Source: Polyangiaceae bacterium
GTDB lineage: Bacteria; Myxococcota_A; Polyangia; Polyangiales; Polyangiaceae
Assembly (NCBI GenBank): GCA_025937785.1
Contig: JAICQQ010000020.1
Coordinates: forward strand, 1 to 64,000
DNA length: 64,000 nt
Direction of reading: 5' to 3'
Below the pieces are notes generated by a model. It was given only the letters and a program-made list of their open reading frames with translations. It did not search any database and was not told the DNA's origin. Shown in pieces: positions 17,504 to 26,307 of the stretch (its first letter is position 1; each line of letters opens with the position of its first letter). Both the position numbers and the translations under genes were made by a program.

Positions 17504-19066
17504 TCAGAACTCTTCCAGCTTGGGCACGCGCTCGTACAGCTCACTCAGGGAGCGCATCCGCTTCGCGATCGCTGGGCTCAATTGCTCTGCGGCGACGCGC
17601 CAGGTCCAGTTTCCCGTCGCAGTCCCAGGCACGTTCATGCGCGCGCTCGTGTCGAGGCCGAGCAAGTCTTGCAGCGGGAAGATCGTCGTGTTGGCCACGG
17701 ACATCATCAGCGCGCGAATCATGGCCCAGTGCCGATCCTTGGCGTTCTTGGTTGCCCCGACGTAGTTGAGAGCGCGCTCCCGCTCCGCTTGCCACGCCGC
17801 TTCGGCGGCAGCATCGCTCGGCTTGGCCTCGAGCCAGCCCACGAGCGTGTCGTTGTCGTGCGTGCCGGTGTACGCGAGCGTGCGCGGGGAATAGCGGTGG
17901 GGCTGGTAAACCTCGGCCCCAGTGGAAAATCCAAACTGCAGCACGCGCATGCCCGGTAGCTCGAACTGGTCGCGCAGCTCTTGCACCTTGGGCGTGATGA
18001 GCCCGAGGTCTTCGGCCACGAACGGCAGGCCCCCCAATTTCTTACGCGCCTTCTTGAAGAAGTCTTTGCCCGGCACCTTGACGAAACGTCCTTGTTTGGC
18101 GCTGGTAGCGCCGCCGGGGATCTCCCAATAACGATGGAAGGCGATGAAATGATCGAGCCTCAGGGCGTCGAAGCGATCGAGCGTTCGTTCCAGGCGCGCG
18201 ATCCACCAAGCGTAGCCGTGACGCCGCAGGACCGACCAGCGGTAGAGCGGGTTGCCCCAGAGCTGGCCGTCCTCGCTGAAGTAGTCTGGTGGCACCCCCG
18301 CCATGAAGGTGCGCTCGCCCGCCTCGTCGAGGAAGAACAGGTCTTGGTGTTCCCAGACGTCGGCACCGTCATGCGCCACGAACATCGGCACGTCGCCCAA
18401 GAGCCTGACGCCTTGGAGGGCGCAATGAGCCCTGAGCCCCCGCCATTGCCGATCGAACTGGAACTGTTGAAAGCAACAGTACTCGACCTCGTCCGCGAGC
18501 TCTTCCTTCGCACGTTTCAGGGCGCTGGTCTTGCGCGATCGCAGCTCGCTCGGCCACTGGAACCAGGCCTGTCGATTCGTATGGTGCTTGAGCGCCGTGA
18601 ACAGGCTGTATGAGTCGAGCCAGCTGGCGGCTCGCGCCTTGAAGCTCTCGAACTCGGCGCGCTCTTCGACACCGGCGTCGGCTTGGAAGCGTTCGTAGGC
18701 GCTGCGCAGCCGCGAATCCTTGAAGCGGGTCGCCTCGTGATAGGCGGCCGCCGGGGCTTCGGTGAGCTTCTTGGGCGCCTTCAGGTCCGCTTTCGCCAGC
18801 AGGCCCTGCTCGACCAGATCGTGCAGGCCGATCAACAGCGGACTGCCGGCGAACGCCGAGGAGCTATCGTACGGCGAGTTGCCGGCGCCCTGCGGCCCGA
18901 CAGGGAGCATTTGCCACCAGCGTTGACCCGCAGCCTTCAGGAAATCGACGAATTCATAGGCTGCGGGGCCCAAGTCACCGACGCCATGCGGGCCGGGCAA
19001 CGAGGTGGGGTGGAGCAGGATGCCACTGCTGCGCTCGCCGAAGGGGTCACGGTGCTTGGCTGACAT
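17504..19066 (-). CDS. malQ: 4-alpha-glucanotransferase (amylomaltase, GH77)
   Basis: The product is 520 residues, typical for bacterial MalQ. It opens with RSSGILLHPTSLPG and contains the expected GH77 blocks: GDVPMFVAHDGADVW, the nucleophile Asp305 in ALRLDHFIAF, the acid/base Glu352 in VAEDLG, and Asp404 in GTHDNDT. It disproportionates alpha-1,4-glucans, transferring maltosyl units and releasing glucose, in glycogen and maltodextrin metabolism. Cytoplasmic. It starts 9 bases after the TerC stop on the same strand, so the two are likely co-transcribed, although their functions are unrelated. Confidence 0.95.
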   Translation of the reverse strand: MSAKHRDPFGERSSGILLHPTSLPGPHGVGDLGPAAYEFVDFLKAAGQRWWQMLPVGPQGAGNSPYDSSSAFAGSPLLIGLHDLVEQGLLAKADLKAPKKLTEAPAAAYHEATRFKDSRLRSAYERFQADAGVEERAEFESFKARAASWLDSYSLFTALKHHTNRQAWFQWPSELRSRKTSALKRAKEELADEVEYCCFQQFQFDRQWRGLRAHCALQGVRLLGDVPMFVAHDGADVWEHQDLFFLDEAGERTFMAGVPPDYFSEDGQLWGNPLYRWSVLRRHGYAWWIARLERTLDRFDALRLDHFIAFHRYWEIPGGATSAKQGRFVKVPGKDFFKKARKKLGGLPFVAEDLGLITPKVQELRDQFELPGMRVLQFGFSTGAEVYQPHRYSPRTLAYTGTHDNDTLVGWLEAKPSDAAAEAAWQAERERALNYVGATKNAKDRHWAMIRALMMSVANTTIFPLQDLLGLDTSARMNVPGTATGNWTWRVAAEQLSPAIAKRMRSLSELYERVPKLEEF

Positions 19067-19075
19067 GGAATAGGC

Positions 19076-20020
19076 TCATCCCGGTGGTGTGGACTTCGAG
19101 GATCGAGGAGAGTTGGTTTTGTGGATACTCGCTGCGATGGCGACGCCGAGCGTGCCGACGATGACCAGGAGGGACACCGTGTTGGGGAGCTTGAATACGT
19201 CGCTCAGCAGCATTTTGGCGCCGATGAACACCAGGATGACGCTGAGCGCGAGCCCGAGGTAGCCGAACTTCCCCATCGCGTCGGCCAATACGAAATAGAG
19301 CGCGCGGAGGCCGAGGATGGCGAAGACGTTCGAAGCATAGACGACGAAAATGTCGCTGGTGATGGCCAGCACTGCGGGCACCGAATCCACCGCGAACAGT
19401 ACGTCCGTGAACTCGACCACCAAGAGCACCAGGAACAACGGCGTCACGTACAGGCGGCTTCCCAGGCGTGTGAAGAAGCGGTCGTGATCGAGGGTGTCCG
19501 ACACGCGCAGGAAGCGCCGCCCGAACTTGAGCGCCAGGTTCTCGGAGGGATCCATTTCCCCGTCGTGGCTCACGGCGAGCTTGATGCCGGTGAACACCAA
19601 GAATGCGCCGAAGATGTACATCGTCCAGTGGAAGTGATGCAGCGCCGCTGCCCCCGCGAGGATGAAGATGGCGCGCATGACCACGGCCCCGGCCACGCCG
19701 TAGAATAGAACGCGGTGTTGGTGATGCTGGCCCAGCCCGAAGTATCGAAAGATCACCAGGAACACGAACAGGTTGTCGACCGACAACAACTTTTCGACCA
19801 GGTAAGCCACCAGGTAGTCGACGGCGCCGGTGGGCCCCTTGAGCAAGTAAACGCAGCCCGAAAAGCCGACCCCGACCGCCACCCAGAGGACGCTCCGGTA
19901 CACGGCCGTTCGCAGCCGCGAATCGTCCAAGCGTCCGAACACCAACCGATCGCCCAACATCACCGTGAGGACCGTCCCGGCAAAAACCAGCCAGCCCAAC
20001 GTGCTCGTACCTTCGAACAT
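19076..20020 (-). CDS. TerC/Alx-family membrane protein, probable metal exporter
   Basis: The product is 314 residues with eight or nine membrane helices and the two TerC signature blocks: EKLLSVDNLFVFLVIF (about 75-90) and VEFTDVLFAVDSVPAV (about 200-215), whose Asp and Glu residues lie in the membrane. The length and both blocks fit Alx (321 residues) better than short TerC proteins. Members of this group export manganese or load it onto secreted proteins; tellurium resistance is the historical name. I looked for a yybP-ykoY manganese riboswitch in the 110 bases upstream and saw none. malQ follows 9 bases downstream. Confidence 0.9.
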   Translation of the reverse strand: MFEGTSTLGWLVFAGTVLTVMLGDRLVFGRLDDSRLRTAVYRSVLWVAVGVGFSGCVYLLKGPTGAVDYLVAYLVEKLLSVDNLFVFLVIFRYFGLGQHHQHRVLFYGVAGAVVMRAIFILAGAAALHHFHWTMYIFGAFLVFTGIKLAVSHDGEMDPSENLALKFGRRFLRVSDTLDHDRFFTRLGSRLYVTPLFLVLLVVEFTDVLFAVDSVPAVLAITSDIFVVYASNVFAILGLRALYFVLADAMGKFGYLGLALSVILVFIGAKMLLSDVFKLPNTVSLLVIVGTLGVAIAASIHKTNSPRSSKSTPPG

Positions 20021-20130
20021 CTAGTGGCTAGGTAACACGTGCCCCCACGCCTCACAAAGCGGCACAAAATGTGTCTAGTTGCCCACATGGGGTTCTAGTG
20101 ACGCCCGAACCGCACTAGTATGTCGGTCAA

Positions 20131-20781
20131 ATGAGAAACGGTGAGTTGCTAGTGTTTCTTGGCGCTTTCGCGGTCGCTGGTCTCTCGGGGTGCAAACAAG
20201 ACCCAGAGCCCGCTCGCACGCCGGCCGCGAGCGCCGTCGAGATCCCGCCTGCGTCTGCGTCACCTCCAGACTTGGTCGTCCCGCAGCCTCCTCCAACCAG
20301 CGCCGGCGAAGCTCCTCCGCCACTCAAGGTGGGGATCGTCTGGGATGATCCGAAGGCCTGGACGCGCATGGGCTTTCGCAGTCCCATGCGTGCAGCGACC
20401 TACAAGATCCCTCAGGCCGATGCAGCCAAAGGCGCTGCCGAGGTCGCGGTGTTCTACTTCGGTGCGGGGCAAGGTGGAGACATCGACGGCAACGTCGCGC
20501 GCTGGGCAGGTCAGTTCGGCAAGACCCTCAGCGACGTCAAACGTTCGAATCGCGAGGTGAATGGCATCAAGCAGCACGTGGTCGAGGTCGAGGAAGGCGA
20601 GTTCAAGAACGACATGATGGGTGCCGGCGGCAAGTCGATGAAAGCCTGGGCCATGCTGGCTGCGATCGTCGAGGCGCCCAGCGGCAGCTACTTCTTCAAG
20701 ATGACCGGGCCCAAGGCGGACGTCGCTGCCCAGCGGGACGCTTTCTTCGGGATGCTCGACAGCGTCAAGCCGCGGGAATAA
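20131..20781 (+). CDS. Lipoprotein of a conserved hypothetical family
   Basis: The product is 216 residues with a short signal ending in the lipobox LSGC (Cys21), then a Pro/Ala/Ser linker to about residue 60. The globular part has the pattern WTRMGFRSPMRAATYKIP and EVAVFYFGAGQGGDIDGNVARW, which I recall from uncharacterised myxobacterial and planctomycete proteins. It ends with a segment about escaping or withstanding (PSGSYFFKMTGP) that has no known catalytic motif. Function unknown. It is monocistronic, divergent from the TerC gene and convergent with the pgs locus. No Shine-Dalgarno site is visible before the ATG. Confidence 0.75.
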   Translation: MRNGELLVFLGAFAVAGLSGCKQDPEPARTPAASAVEIPPASASPPDLVVPQPPPTSAGEAPPPLKVGIVWDDPKAWTRMGFRSPMRAATYKIPQADAAKGAAEVAVFYFGAGQGGDIDGNVARWAGQFGKTLSDVKRSNREVNGIKQHVVEVEEGEFKNDMMGAGGKSMKAWAMLAAIVEAPSGSYFFKMTGPKADVAAQRDAFFGMLDSVKPRE

Positions 20782-20837
20782 AGCCCCAGCTTTCAGCTTC
20801 GGCTTTCAGCTCCGATGGCTGACGGCTGATGGCGGAC

Positions 20838-21989
20838 TCAGATCATTTGCTCGGGCTGAGCCTGGGCCCGCGCTTTACTGGCCCGGCTCTGCCCCAAGAG
20901 CCTGAGGCCTACGTCCCAGCGAATGAAAGCGAACATCGTGCCGAGGATGGCCAGGATGCCTATGCCCGTGAGCCAGCGGTTGTACTCCGCCTTGGTGTAT
21001 ACAGAGCCCTCGCCGACGCGGGGCATCACGCTGGGCTCCACGGCCAGGCCGTAGGTTTTGGCTAGCGGAACTATGCTGGTGATGTGGATCACCGGCACGT
21101 CGCGGTCCAAGAAGCGCAGCATCACCGAGTCGACGAGCTTGACACCGCGCGGTCGCGCCCGGTTCAGCCCGGGTGCGAGCTGCTTGCGACCCACGTGGGT
21201 TCCGACGGACGCGGAGCCGCCGCCGATGTTGACGTAGGCGCGGATCGGTTGTTTGCCCGCAAACTGGTCGTAGATCTCCATGCGTAGGTCGATGGCGTTG
21301 GTGATTGACTCGGAGTCGATGCTCCGCACACCAGCACGGGCGATCGTTTCGTCGACCAACGCCAGGCCGCGTTTGGACAGACCGAAGCCACGGTCGTCGA
21401 TGCCACCGCGCGAAGCCGCGATCGAGCGGACATCGAAGATCTTCTTTTCGAACAGCGTCTTCTCCATGTCGAGCCACGTGAAATCGACGTGGTTGGCTCC
21501 CCATTCGGAGGCGGTGACACTCGAGATCACGATGGGCTTCAACTTCATCTCGTGCAGCGCGGCGAGCGCGGCGATGTTCAGCGCGGGAAAAGATCCGGAG
21601 ACGCCCACCGCCACCGTGCTGCCGCGAGGAAGGTTGGCTTGCCCCAAGAGCTCGACCATCACCGCGGCGAAGTTCGGGTTTGCGCTGGTGCGCTTCGCGT
21701 TGAGATAGCCGGTGTTGGAGGTGATCGGCGTCAGCGGAGCGCCGATCATGCCCGTGCCTGCGGGATCTGCGTCGGGGTCGATGCGGATCCCACGCTCCTC
21801 TTTCTCGGCTTTGATGACTTGCATGGCCAGCCGACACAGGCGGGCTGCTGCTAGCTTTTCTGCGTGGAAGGGTTGCTTGCGCTGGACCTGAAACGCCTCT
21901 ACGGCGACCAGCGCGACGAGCGCTGTCAGTGCCACCAGGACCAAAGCAGAACGCGACACTCCCGGTGGCCGCCAGTAGAGTTTCCTCAT
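20838..21989 (-). CDS. pgsW: Poly-gamma-glutamate system protein (PgsW type)
   Basis: The product is 383 residues. ATG 21989 overlaps the pgsC stop by four bases (ATGA). It has an N-terminal membrane helix (about 12-30), a large extracytoplasmic domain with SVTASEWGANHVDFTWLDME, a Gly-rich stretch INIGGGSASVGTHVG-like segment near residue 265, and a C-terminal membrane helix. This matches the poly-gamma-glutamate system protein family that stands beside CapB/CapC homologues in loci without CapA. Its biochemical role is unknown; export or anchoring of the polymer is likely. Identification rests on pattern and context with pgsB and pgsC. Confidence 0.8.
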   Translation of the reverse strand: MRKLYWRPPGVSRSALVLVALTALVALVAVEAFQVQRKQPFHAEKLAAARLCRLAMQVIKAEKEERGIRIDPDADPAGTGMIGAPLTPITSNTGYLNAKRTSANPNFAAVMVELLGQANLPRGSTVAVGVSGSFPALNIAALAALHEMKLKPIVISSVTASEWGANHVDFTWLDMEKTLFEKKIFDVRSIAASRGGIDDRGFGLSKRGLALVDETIARAGVRSIDSESITNAIDLRMEIYDQFAGKQPIRAYVNIGGGSASVGTHVGRKQLAPGLNRARPRGVKLVDSVMLRFLDRDVPVIHITSIVPLAKTYGLAVEPSVMPRVGEGSVYTKAEYNRWLTGIGILAILGTMFAFIRWDVGLRLLGQSRASKARAQAQPEQMI

Positions 21990-22441
21990 GCGTTCACCGC
22001 CTCTCCGACGACCAAGATCAAGATCAGTCGCACGAAGATGGAAGCCGTAACCAGCGCTGCCAGTGTTTCGACGATGCCCTGGCGATCGAACCATATGGCG
22101 ATCAGCCCCGGAATGATGAAGCCGATCACCGAGAGCTCGATGTCTGGACCAGTGAAGGCGCCGGCGGAATACCTGACTAACATCCCTACGAGGTAACCGG
22201 TCAGAATCATGAGCACGGTGCGGCGGCGGCCGTACACGATCATGAACGAGGCCAGCGTGTGAACGATCGCGTAGGTGACGAACCCGGCGCCGATCGTGAG
22301 CGCCACGTCGAGCGGCTTGTGCAGCGACAGCGCCAGGTACCCAGGCACGATCATGCCGCCCGCCGTGAAGCCAAAAGTTTCGACGAAGAACAGGCTGATC
22401 ACCAGCCCGATCCCAACCGATAGCGGCAAGAGTTCCAGCAC
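21986..22441 (-). CDS. pgsC: Poly-gamma-glutamate biosynthesis protein PgsC/CapC
   Basis: The product is 151 residues (Bacillus PgsC is 149) and almost entirely hydrophobic, with about five membrane helices and the conserved TAGGMIVPGYLAL segment near residue 26. PgsC works with PgsB as the membrane part of the poly-gamma-glutamate synthase. GTG 22441 directly follows the pgsB stop codon with no spacer, so translation is coupled. The downstream gene overlaps it by four bases. Confidence 0.88.
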   Translation of the reverse strand: MLELLPLSVGIGLVISLFFVETFGFTAGGMIVPGYLALSLHKPLDVALTIGAGFVTYAIVHTLASFMIVYGRRRTVLMILTGYLVGMLVRYSAGAFTGPDIELSVIGFIIPGLIAIWFDRQGIVETLAALVTASIFVRLILILVVGEAVNA

Positions 22442-23632
22442 CTACGCCGCCTTCCACTGCGCGCGATTCCTGAAATGCCGCGCAAGCTCGAGCCCGAGGC
22501 CTCCGACGTTTCCCATGCCCATCAGCAGCGCCGACCCCTCCACCAGGCTGACGAGGCGTTCGAAGATTTCTTCGGTGCTCAGACCTTCGGCAAAGACCAA
22601 CCGCGAAGCATCGAAGCCCGCGGCCGTCAGCGTGCTCGCCATGAGAAACGTCCCCGATCCCATCAACACGACGTGGTCGGCGGCCGCCCACTGCACGAAG
22701 TCTTTGCCGAGCGAGAGCGAACGATCGGGGCGATCGGCTCGGCAGTTGAAGATCGCGACGCGTGTCTTCAGCTCGGGGTGCGCGAGGTTGGCCTTGTTCC
22801 AGATCTGTGCCGTCGAGATCGGGTCGTTCGCCGCAAAGGCATTGCAGAACAACATCTTTCTACCGAAAAAGTCCAAGGTGCACTCGGTGTAGGCACCTGG
22901 ATCGGGGCGACATTTTTCCATACCACGCAGGGCCACTTCGCGGTCGATGTCCAACTCTTTGCAGAGTGCGAGGGCGACTGCGACGTTATCCGGGTGCTCG
23001 CCGAAGGGTAGCCGCGCCATGTCCGCTTCCGAGACGTCGGGCGCGTCCGGGTCCACCGTGACGAGCCGTGTGTGCCGGTCGAAGCAGGCCTGGCGGATGG
23101 TATCGAGGTGGCGTTTCTCGGCCGTCACCAGCACTTGCCCCGGGGGAACCATGCCACACAGGGCTTTGGCGACATCGGACTCGTCGGGGCCCATCAGGTC
23201 CAAGTGATCAGGGCGCGCGTTGGTGATGATCGCATGCGTTGCGCGCACCATCTTGAACTCGCAGAGCGCCTGCAACTCTGGCAGCAAGGCCATGCATTCC
23301 ACGACGAGCGCGTCCGACTCGTAGGCGGCCGCCGCCCCCACGATGCGGCCTTGCTCGATCACGTTGGCGCCAGCGGGACGAAAGATCGGCACCTCGCGGG
23401 CGTCCGGCAAAATCATGCGCGCCAGCGTGCCGGTGGTCTTCGCGCAGGTGACCAAGCCCGCCTCGCGCAGCGCCGCGGCGATGAGGCGGGTGACGCTCGA
23501 CTTGCCGCGCGTGCCGTTGACGTGGATTCGAATGCGGATCCGCTTCAGGTTCTGCCGGTGGCGGTAGCTCTCGAGAGTTCCCCAGGCGATGAGCGCCACG
23601 AACAGCACACACAAGAGCTGGGTCCCGGTCAT
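22442..23632 (-). CDS. pgsB: Poly-gamma-glutamate synthase PgsB/CapB
   Basis: The product is 396 residues (Bacillus PgsB 393). One N-terminal membrane helix (about 4-20) is followed by a Mur-ligase-like ATPase domain with the P-loop HVNGTRGKSSV (38-47), and downstream NARPDHLDLMG and FNCRADRPDRS blocks typical of the family. It activates the gamma-carboxyl of glutamate with ATP and adds it to the growing polymer on the cytoplasmic face of the membrane. It is the first gene of pgsB-pgsC-pgsW and divergent from the Fpg-type gene, with a 73-base shared promoter region. Confidence 0.92.
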   Translation of the reverse strand: MTGTQLLCVLFVALIAWGTLESYRHRQNLKRIRIRIHVNGTRGKSSVTRLIAAALREAGLVTCAKTTGTLARMILPDAREVPIFRPAGANVIEQGRIVGAAAAYESDALVVECMALLPELQALCEFKMVRATHAIITNARPDHLDLMGPDESDVAKALCGMVPPGQVLVTAEKRHLDTIRQACFDRHTRLVTVDPDAPDVSEADMARLPFGEHPDNVAVALALCKELDIDREVALRGMEKCRPDPGAYTECTLDFFGRKMLFCNAFAANDPISTAQIWNKANLAHPELKTRVAIFNCRADRPDRSLSLGKDFVQWAAADHVVLMGSGTFLMASTLTAAGFDASRLVFAEGLSTEEIFERLVSLVEGSALLMGMGNVGGLGLELARHFRNRAQWKAA

Positions 23633-23705
23633 CTGAGCCCGAGTCTAGCCCGCATGCCAGGCCTGGGTAGGTGCATTTTCCGGGGCCCCGTCTTAAACTC
23701 GGGGT

Positions 23706-24653
23706 GTGCCGGAATACCCTGATGTCGTCGTTTATATCGAACGCCTGAAAGCGGTCACTGCCGGCCAGAGGCTCGAAGCGGTGCGGCTCAAGAGTCCATT
23801 CTTACTGCGTTCGTATGCACCGCCGTTGAGCGCCACGTTCGGCAAGCGGGTGCTGGGCTTTCATCGCATCGGCAAGCGCATCGTGTTCGAGCTCGAAGAC
23901 GATTTGTACCTCGTGCTACATCTGATGATCGCTGGGCGCCTGCGGCAGCGCGAGCCGAAAGCTCCTTTGAAGACAAAGCTGGAGCTCGCTGCTTTCGACT
24001 TCACGGAAACCACGATCGTGCTCACCGAAGCAGGGACGCAGAAGCGGGCGAGCTTGCACGTGGTCCACGGGACGGCGGCGCTCGCTGCGTTTCGCCGGGG
24101 CGGCGTCGATCCGTTCGGGGTCACACTGGCGGCGTTTCGCGCTGCGCTCACGCGCGAGAACCGCACCCTCAAGCGCGCGCTGACCGATCCGACGATCATC
24201 GACGGCGTCGGTAACGCGTACTCCGATGAGATGCTGCACCGGGCGCGGCTCTCTCCGGTGAAGCGCACGCAGCAGCTCACCTCCGAAGAAAGCAAGCGTC
24301 TGTTCAGCGCATGCAAGGCGACGCTCAGCGAGTGGGCCGAGCGGTTGCGCCAGGAAGTAGGGGAGGGGTTTCCCGACAAAGTGACTGCGTTTCGCGAAGA
24401 GATGGCCGTGCACGGGCGTTATCGCCAGCCGTGCCCGGTGTGCCAAACCCCCGTACAACGCATCCGCTACGCCGCAAACGAGGTCAACTACTGCCCAACC
24501 TGCCAGACCGACGGGCGACTACTCGCGGATCGCGCGCTCTCGCGCCTCTTGAAATCAGACTGGCCTAGGAGTCTGGAAGAGCTCGAGGAGCGCCTCAATC
24601 CTGCTCCCCCACCGCCAACGCCAAAGGCTCGGTCGAGTATCGAACAGAAATAG
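23706..24653 (+). CDS. Formamidopyrimidine-DNA glycosylase (Fpg/MutM family)
   Basis: The product is 315 residues from GTG 23706. It begins MPEYPDV (Fpg consensus PELPEV), giving the catalytic Pro and Glu after Met removal; Lys57 in RIGKR matches the conserved base-binding Lys. The H2TH region GNAYSDEMLHRARLSP follows, and near the end is the zinc finger C-P-V-C-x16-C-P-T-C. It should excise oxidised purines and cleave the abasic site. The tail beyond the finger (about 45 residues) is Pro/Glu-rich and unusual. The start MPEYPDV and the long tail set it apart from the standard MutM, so it may be a second paralogue with altered substrate choice. Confidence 0.88.
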   Translation: MPEYPDVVVYIERLKAVTAGQRLEAVRLKSPFLLRSYAPPLSATFGKRVLGFHRIGKRIVFELEDDLYLVLHLMIAGRLRQREPKAPLKTKLELAAFDFTETTIVLTEAGTQKRASLHVVHGTAALAAFRRGGVDPFGVTLAAFRAALTRENRTLKRALTDPTIIDGVGNAYSDEMLHRARLSPVKRTQQLTSEESKRLFSACKATLSEWAERLRQEVGEGFPDKVTAFREEMAVHGRYRQPCPVCQTPVQRIRYAANEVNYCPTCQTDGRLLADRALSRLLKSDWPRSLEELEERLNPAPPPPTPKARSSIEQK

Positions 24654-24997
24654 AACTACGAATGGGAACGCCCCCCCGCGTAGATCCGTCGCTCACACGG
24701 CCCGAGCTGACAAGCCACGCGGCCCGTATTCACAGCCCAGGCCTGACAAGCCACGCGGCCCGCATTCGCGTCGCGCGGCGCGACACGCCCCCTCGGTGCC
24801 CAGAACTGACAAGCCACGCGGACCAGCGTGGAGAATGTTTGGCCGCTGGGATGCCGGGGACGAGCTCCTAACTGGTCTTCTCTCCGGAATAAAGTACCAG
24901 TCTATCGATGCAGAGCTCCACCCGGACGTTGGCAAAACCGGCGCCGAGCAGCGCGGCCTGCTGCTCGTTCGTTGATTTGTGCTGACGCGGATCGGGG
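24654..24997. other. Intergenic region with short dispersed repeats
   Basis: About 340 bases between convergent genes. It holds three copies of a 16-bp sequence (see the repeat entry). Short ORFs reading through it (LTSHAARI or GPRGLS repeats) are by-products of the repeat and are not claimed as genes. Confidence 0.5.
24707..24821. repeat. Three copies of a 16-bp repeat
   Basis: CTGACAAGCCACGCGG occurs at 24707-24722, 24743-24758 and 24806-24821. The first two copies continue as CCCG and are 36 bases apart; the third is 63 bases further on. Unequal spacing and only three copies argue against CRISPR. Confidence 0.75.
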
Positions 24998-25879
24998 TTA
25001 GAGCTTGAGCGTCATGCCTTCGCGCGCACCGAACACGGTCGTGCTCGAGCCGCGCGCGTTCGCGCGCTTCTGGGCCCGTGTGATGATCGAATCGACCACG
25101 CTGTCCGAGTGCATCGGATCGTGGTGGTAGATGGCGCATTGCTTGACGTTGGCGGCGACGGCCGCGTCGACCACGGTGTTGGCGCGGGCGTGTCCCCACC
25201 CAGACTTTTGCGGGTATTCCTCGTCGGTATACTGACCATCGGCTACCAAGAGGTCGGCGTTACTGATGAATTCGAGGAATGCGTCAGGGACCTGCCTCGG
25301 GATCGCTGGGTCCAGCAGCGATGCTTCGCGGTTCTGGAGCGTGAGGTCGATCTCGTTGTCGGTGGCGTAGACGAACTTCTTCCCGCCCTTCTCGAACGAG
25401 TAGGCGTAACTTCTGCCGGGGTGATGTTGCTCGAAGCTCTTGACGGTCACGCCGTCGATGCAAGCGGTGCCGTGGGTCAAGTTGCCCGAGAGTATCTGGG
25501 CGCCGAGGTCCGAAAAGCGCACGGGAAAATAGTCGGAGCTCATCTGGCCATGCAGCATGTCCTTGATGTGCTGCCGGTCCTTGGCGACTTCGTACACGTG
25601 CAACCGGGTCTTCTCCGAATACGCCGGGACGAAGAACGGAAAGCCCTGAATGTGATCCCAGTGCATATGACTGAAGAACATGTGAGCTTCCACCGGAGCG
25701 CCCTTTTGCTCCGTCAGCCTCAACCCGAGCTCGCGGAGCCCGCTCCCGCCATCACAGATCATCAGCACGCCGTCGATCAGGAGCTCGACGCACGACGTAT
25801 TGCCTCCGAAACGTTTCGTGGCATGACCTGGCGTGGGGATCGATCCGCGCGTGCCCCAAAAGCGAACCAGAAAGTCCAT
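24998..25879 (-). CDS. MBL-fold metallo-hydrolase
   Basis: The product is 293 residues. ATG 25879 overlaps the upstream FHA stop by one base (TGATG), so it is translationally coupled. It begins FWGTRGSIPTPG and has the metal-binding HMHWDH (His71, His73, Asp75, His76) with later ligands in HHPG and YATDNE. The family includes PhnP-like phosphodiesterases, RNase Z-like nucleases and cyclic-nucleotide or ligand hydrolases. No signal peptide. Coupling with an FHA protein suggests a role downstream of Ser/Thr phosphorylation, perhaps degrading a nucleotide signal, but this is inference. The substrate is unknown. Confidence 0.85.
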   Translation of the reverse strand: MDFLVRFWGTRGSIPTPGHATKRFGGNTSCVELLIDGVLMICDGGSGLRELGLRLTEQKGAPVEAHMFFSHMHWDHIQGFPFFVPAYSEKTRLHVYEVAKDRQHIKDMLHGQMSSDYFPVRFSDLGAQILSGNLTHGTACIDGVTVKSFEQHHPGRSYAYSFEKGGKKFVYATDNEIDLTLQNREASLLDPAIPRQVPDAFLEFISNADLLVADGQYTDEEYPQKSGWGHARANTVVDAAVAANVKQCAIYHHDPMHSDSVVDSIITRAQKRANARGSSTTVFGAREGMTLKL

Positions 25880-26307
25880 CAATTCCCTTCGAAGAACGTG
25901 AACACCACGTCGCCAATTTGGAGCTGGTCGCCTTCGTGTAGCACCGCGGAGTGCACCTTGATCCCGTTCAAGTACATCCCGTTCGAGCTGTTCAAGTCGT
26001 TGGCCGAGAAAAGATCGCCGGTCTTGGATAGACTCATGTGCCGGCGTGAGATCAGGCTGCTGTCGACGCAAATGTGCGCGCTGGTCGAACGACCGACGAT
26101 GGTTTCGTTGAGTGACAGGTCGAAGGCTCGCGGCGCACCGGGGCCCTGGGTTTGCTCGAGTCGGGCACGCTTGTAGTGTCGCTGGCCCACGCTCGCGAGA
26201 TCTGGACCCCCGACCATCGTGGAGTCGTTGTCGAAGTCTTCGTCGGCGGGGCTAGACACTCGCCGAAGCTTATCACCGTTTTGCGACGAATGTGCGGTCG
26301 ATGCCAC
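25879..26307 (-). CDS. FHA domain protein
   Basis: The product is 142 residues from a GTG start. The first 55 residues are polar and include Thr/Ser in an acidic setting (DNDSTMVGG), a possible kinase target. The FHA domain (about 60-140) has GRS (72-74), SRRH (87-90) and NSSNG (106-110), all residues needed for phosphothreonine binding. It lacks enzyme domains, so it acts as an adaptor. It heads a two-gene unit with the MBL hydrolase and is probably controlled by one of the many Ser/Thr kinases of this organism. The start is the only one giving a plausible N-terminus; GAG lies close upstream. Confidence 0.88.
   Translation of the reverse strand: MASTAHSSQNGDKLRRVSSPADEDFDNDSTMVGGPDLASVGQRHYKRARLEQTQGPGAPRAFDLSLNETIVGRSTSAHICVDSSLISRRHMSLSKTGDLFSANDLNSSNGMYLNGIKVHSAVLHEGDQLQIGDVVFTFFEGN

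Noticed and set aside
20021-20130. yybP-ykoY manganese riboswitch upstream of the TerC gene
   Set aside because: The 110 bases are too short and show none of the conserved stems.
20838-22691. A 617-residue reading of pgsW extended through pgsC
   Set aside because: The extension lies out of frame with the real pgsC and has no motif; ATG 21989 with the ATGA overlap explains pgsW.
24707-24821. CRISPR array
   Set aside because: Only three 16-bp repeats with unequal 20- and 47-base gaps and no cas genes.
24998-26071. Longer start for the MBL hydrolase
   Set aside because: The extra 64 residues read out of frame through the FHA gene; the TGATG junction gives the start.
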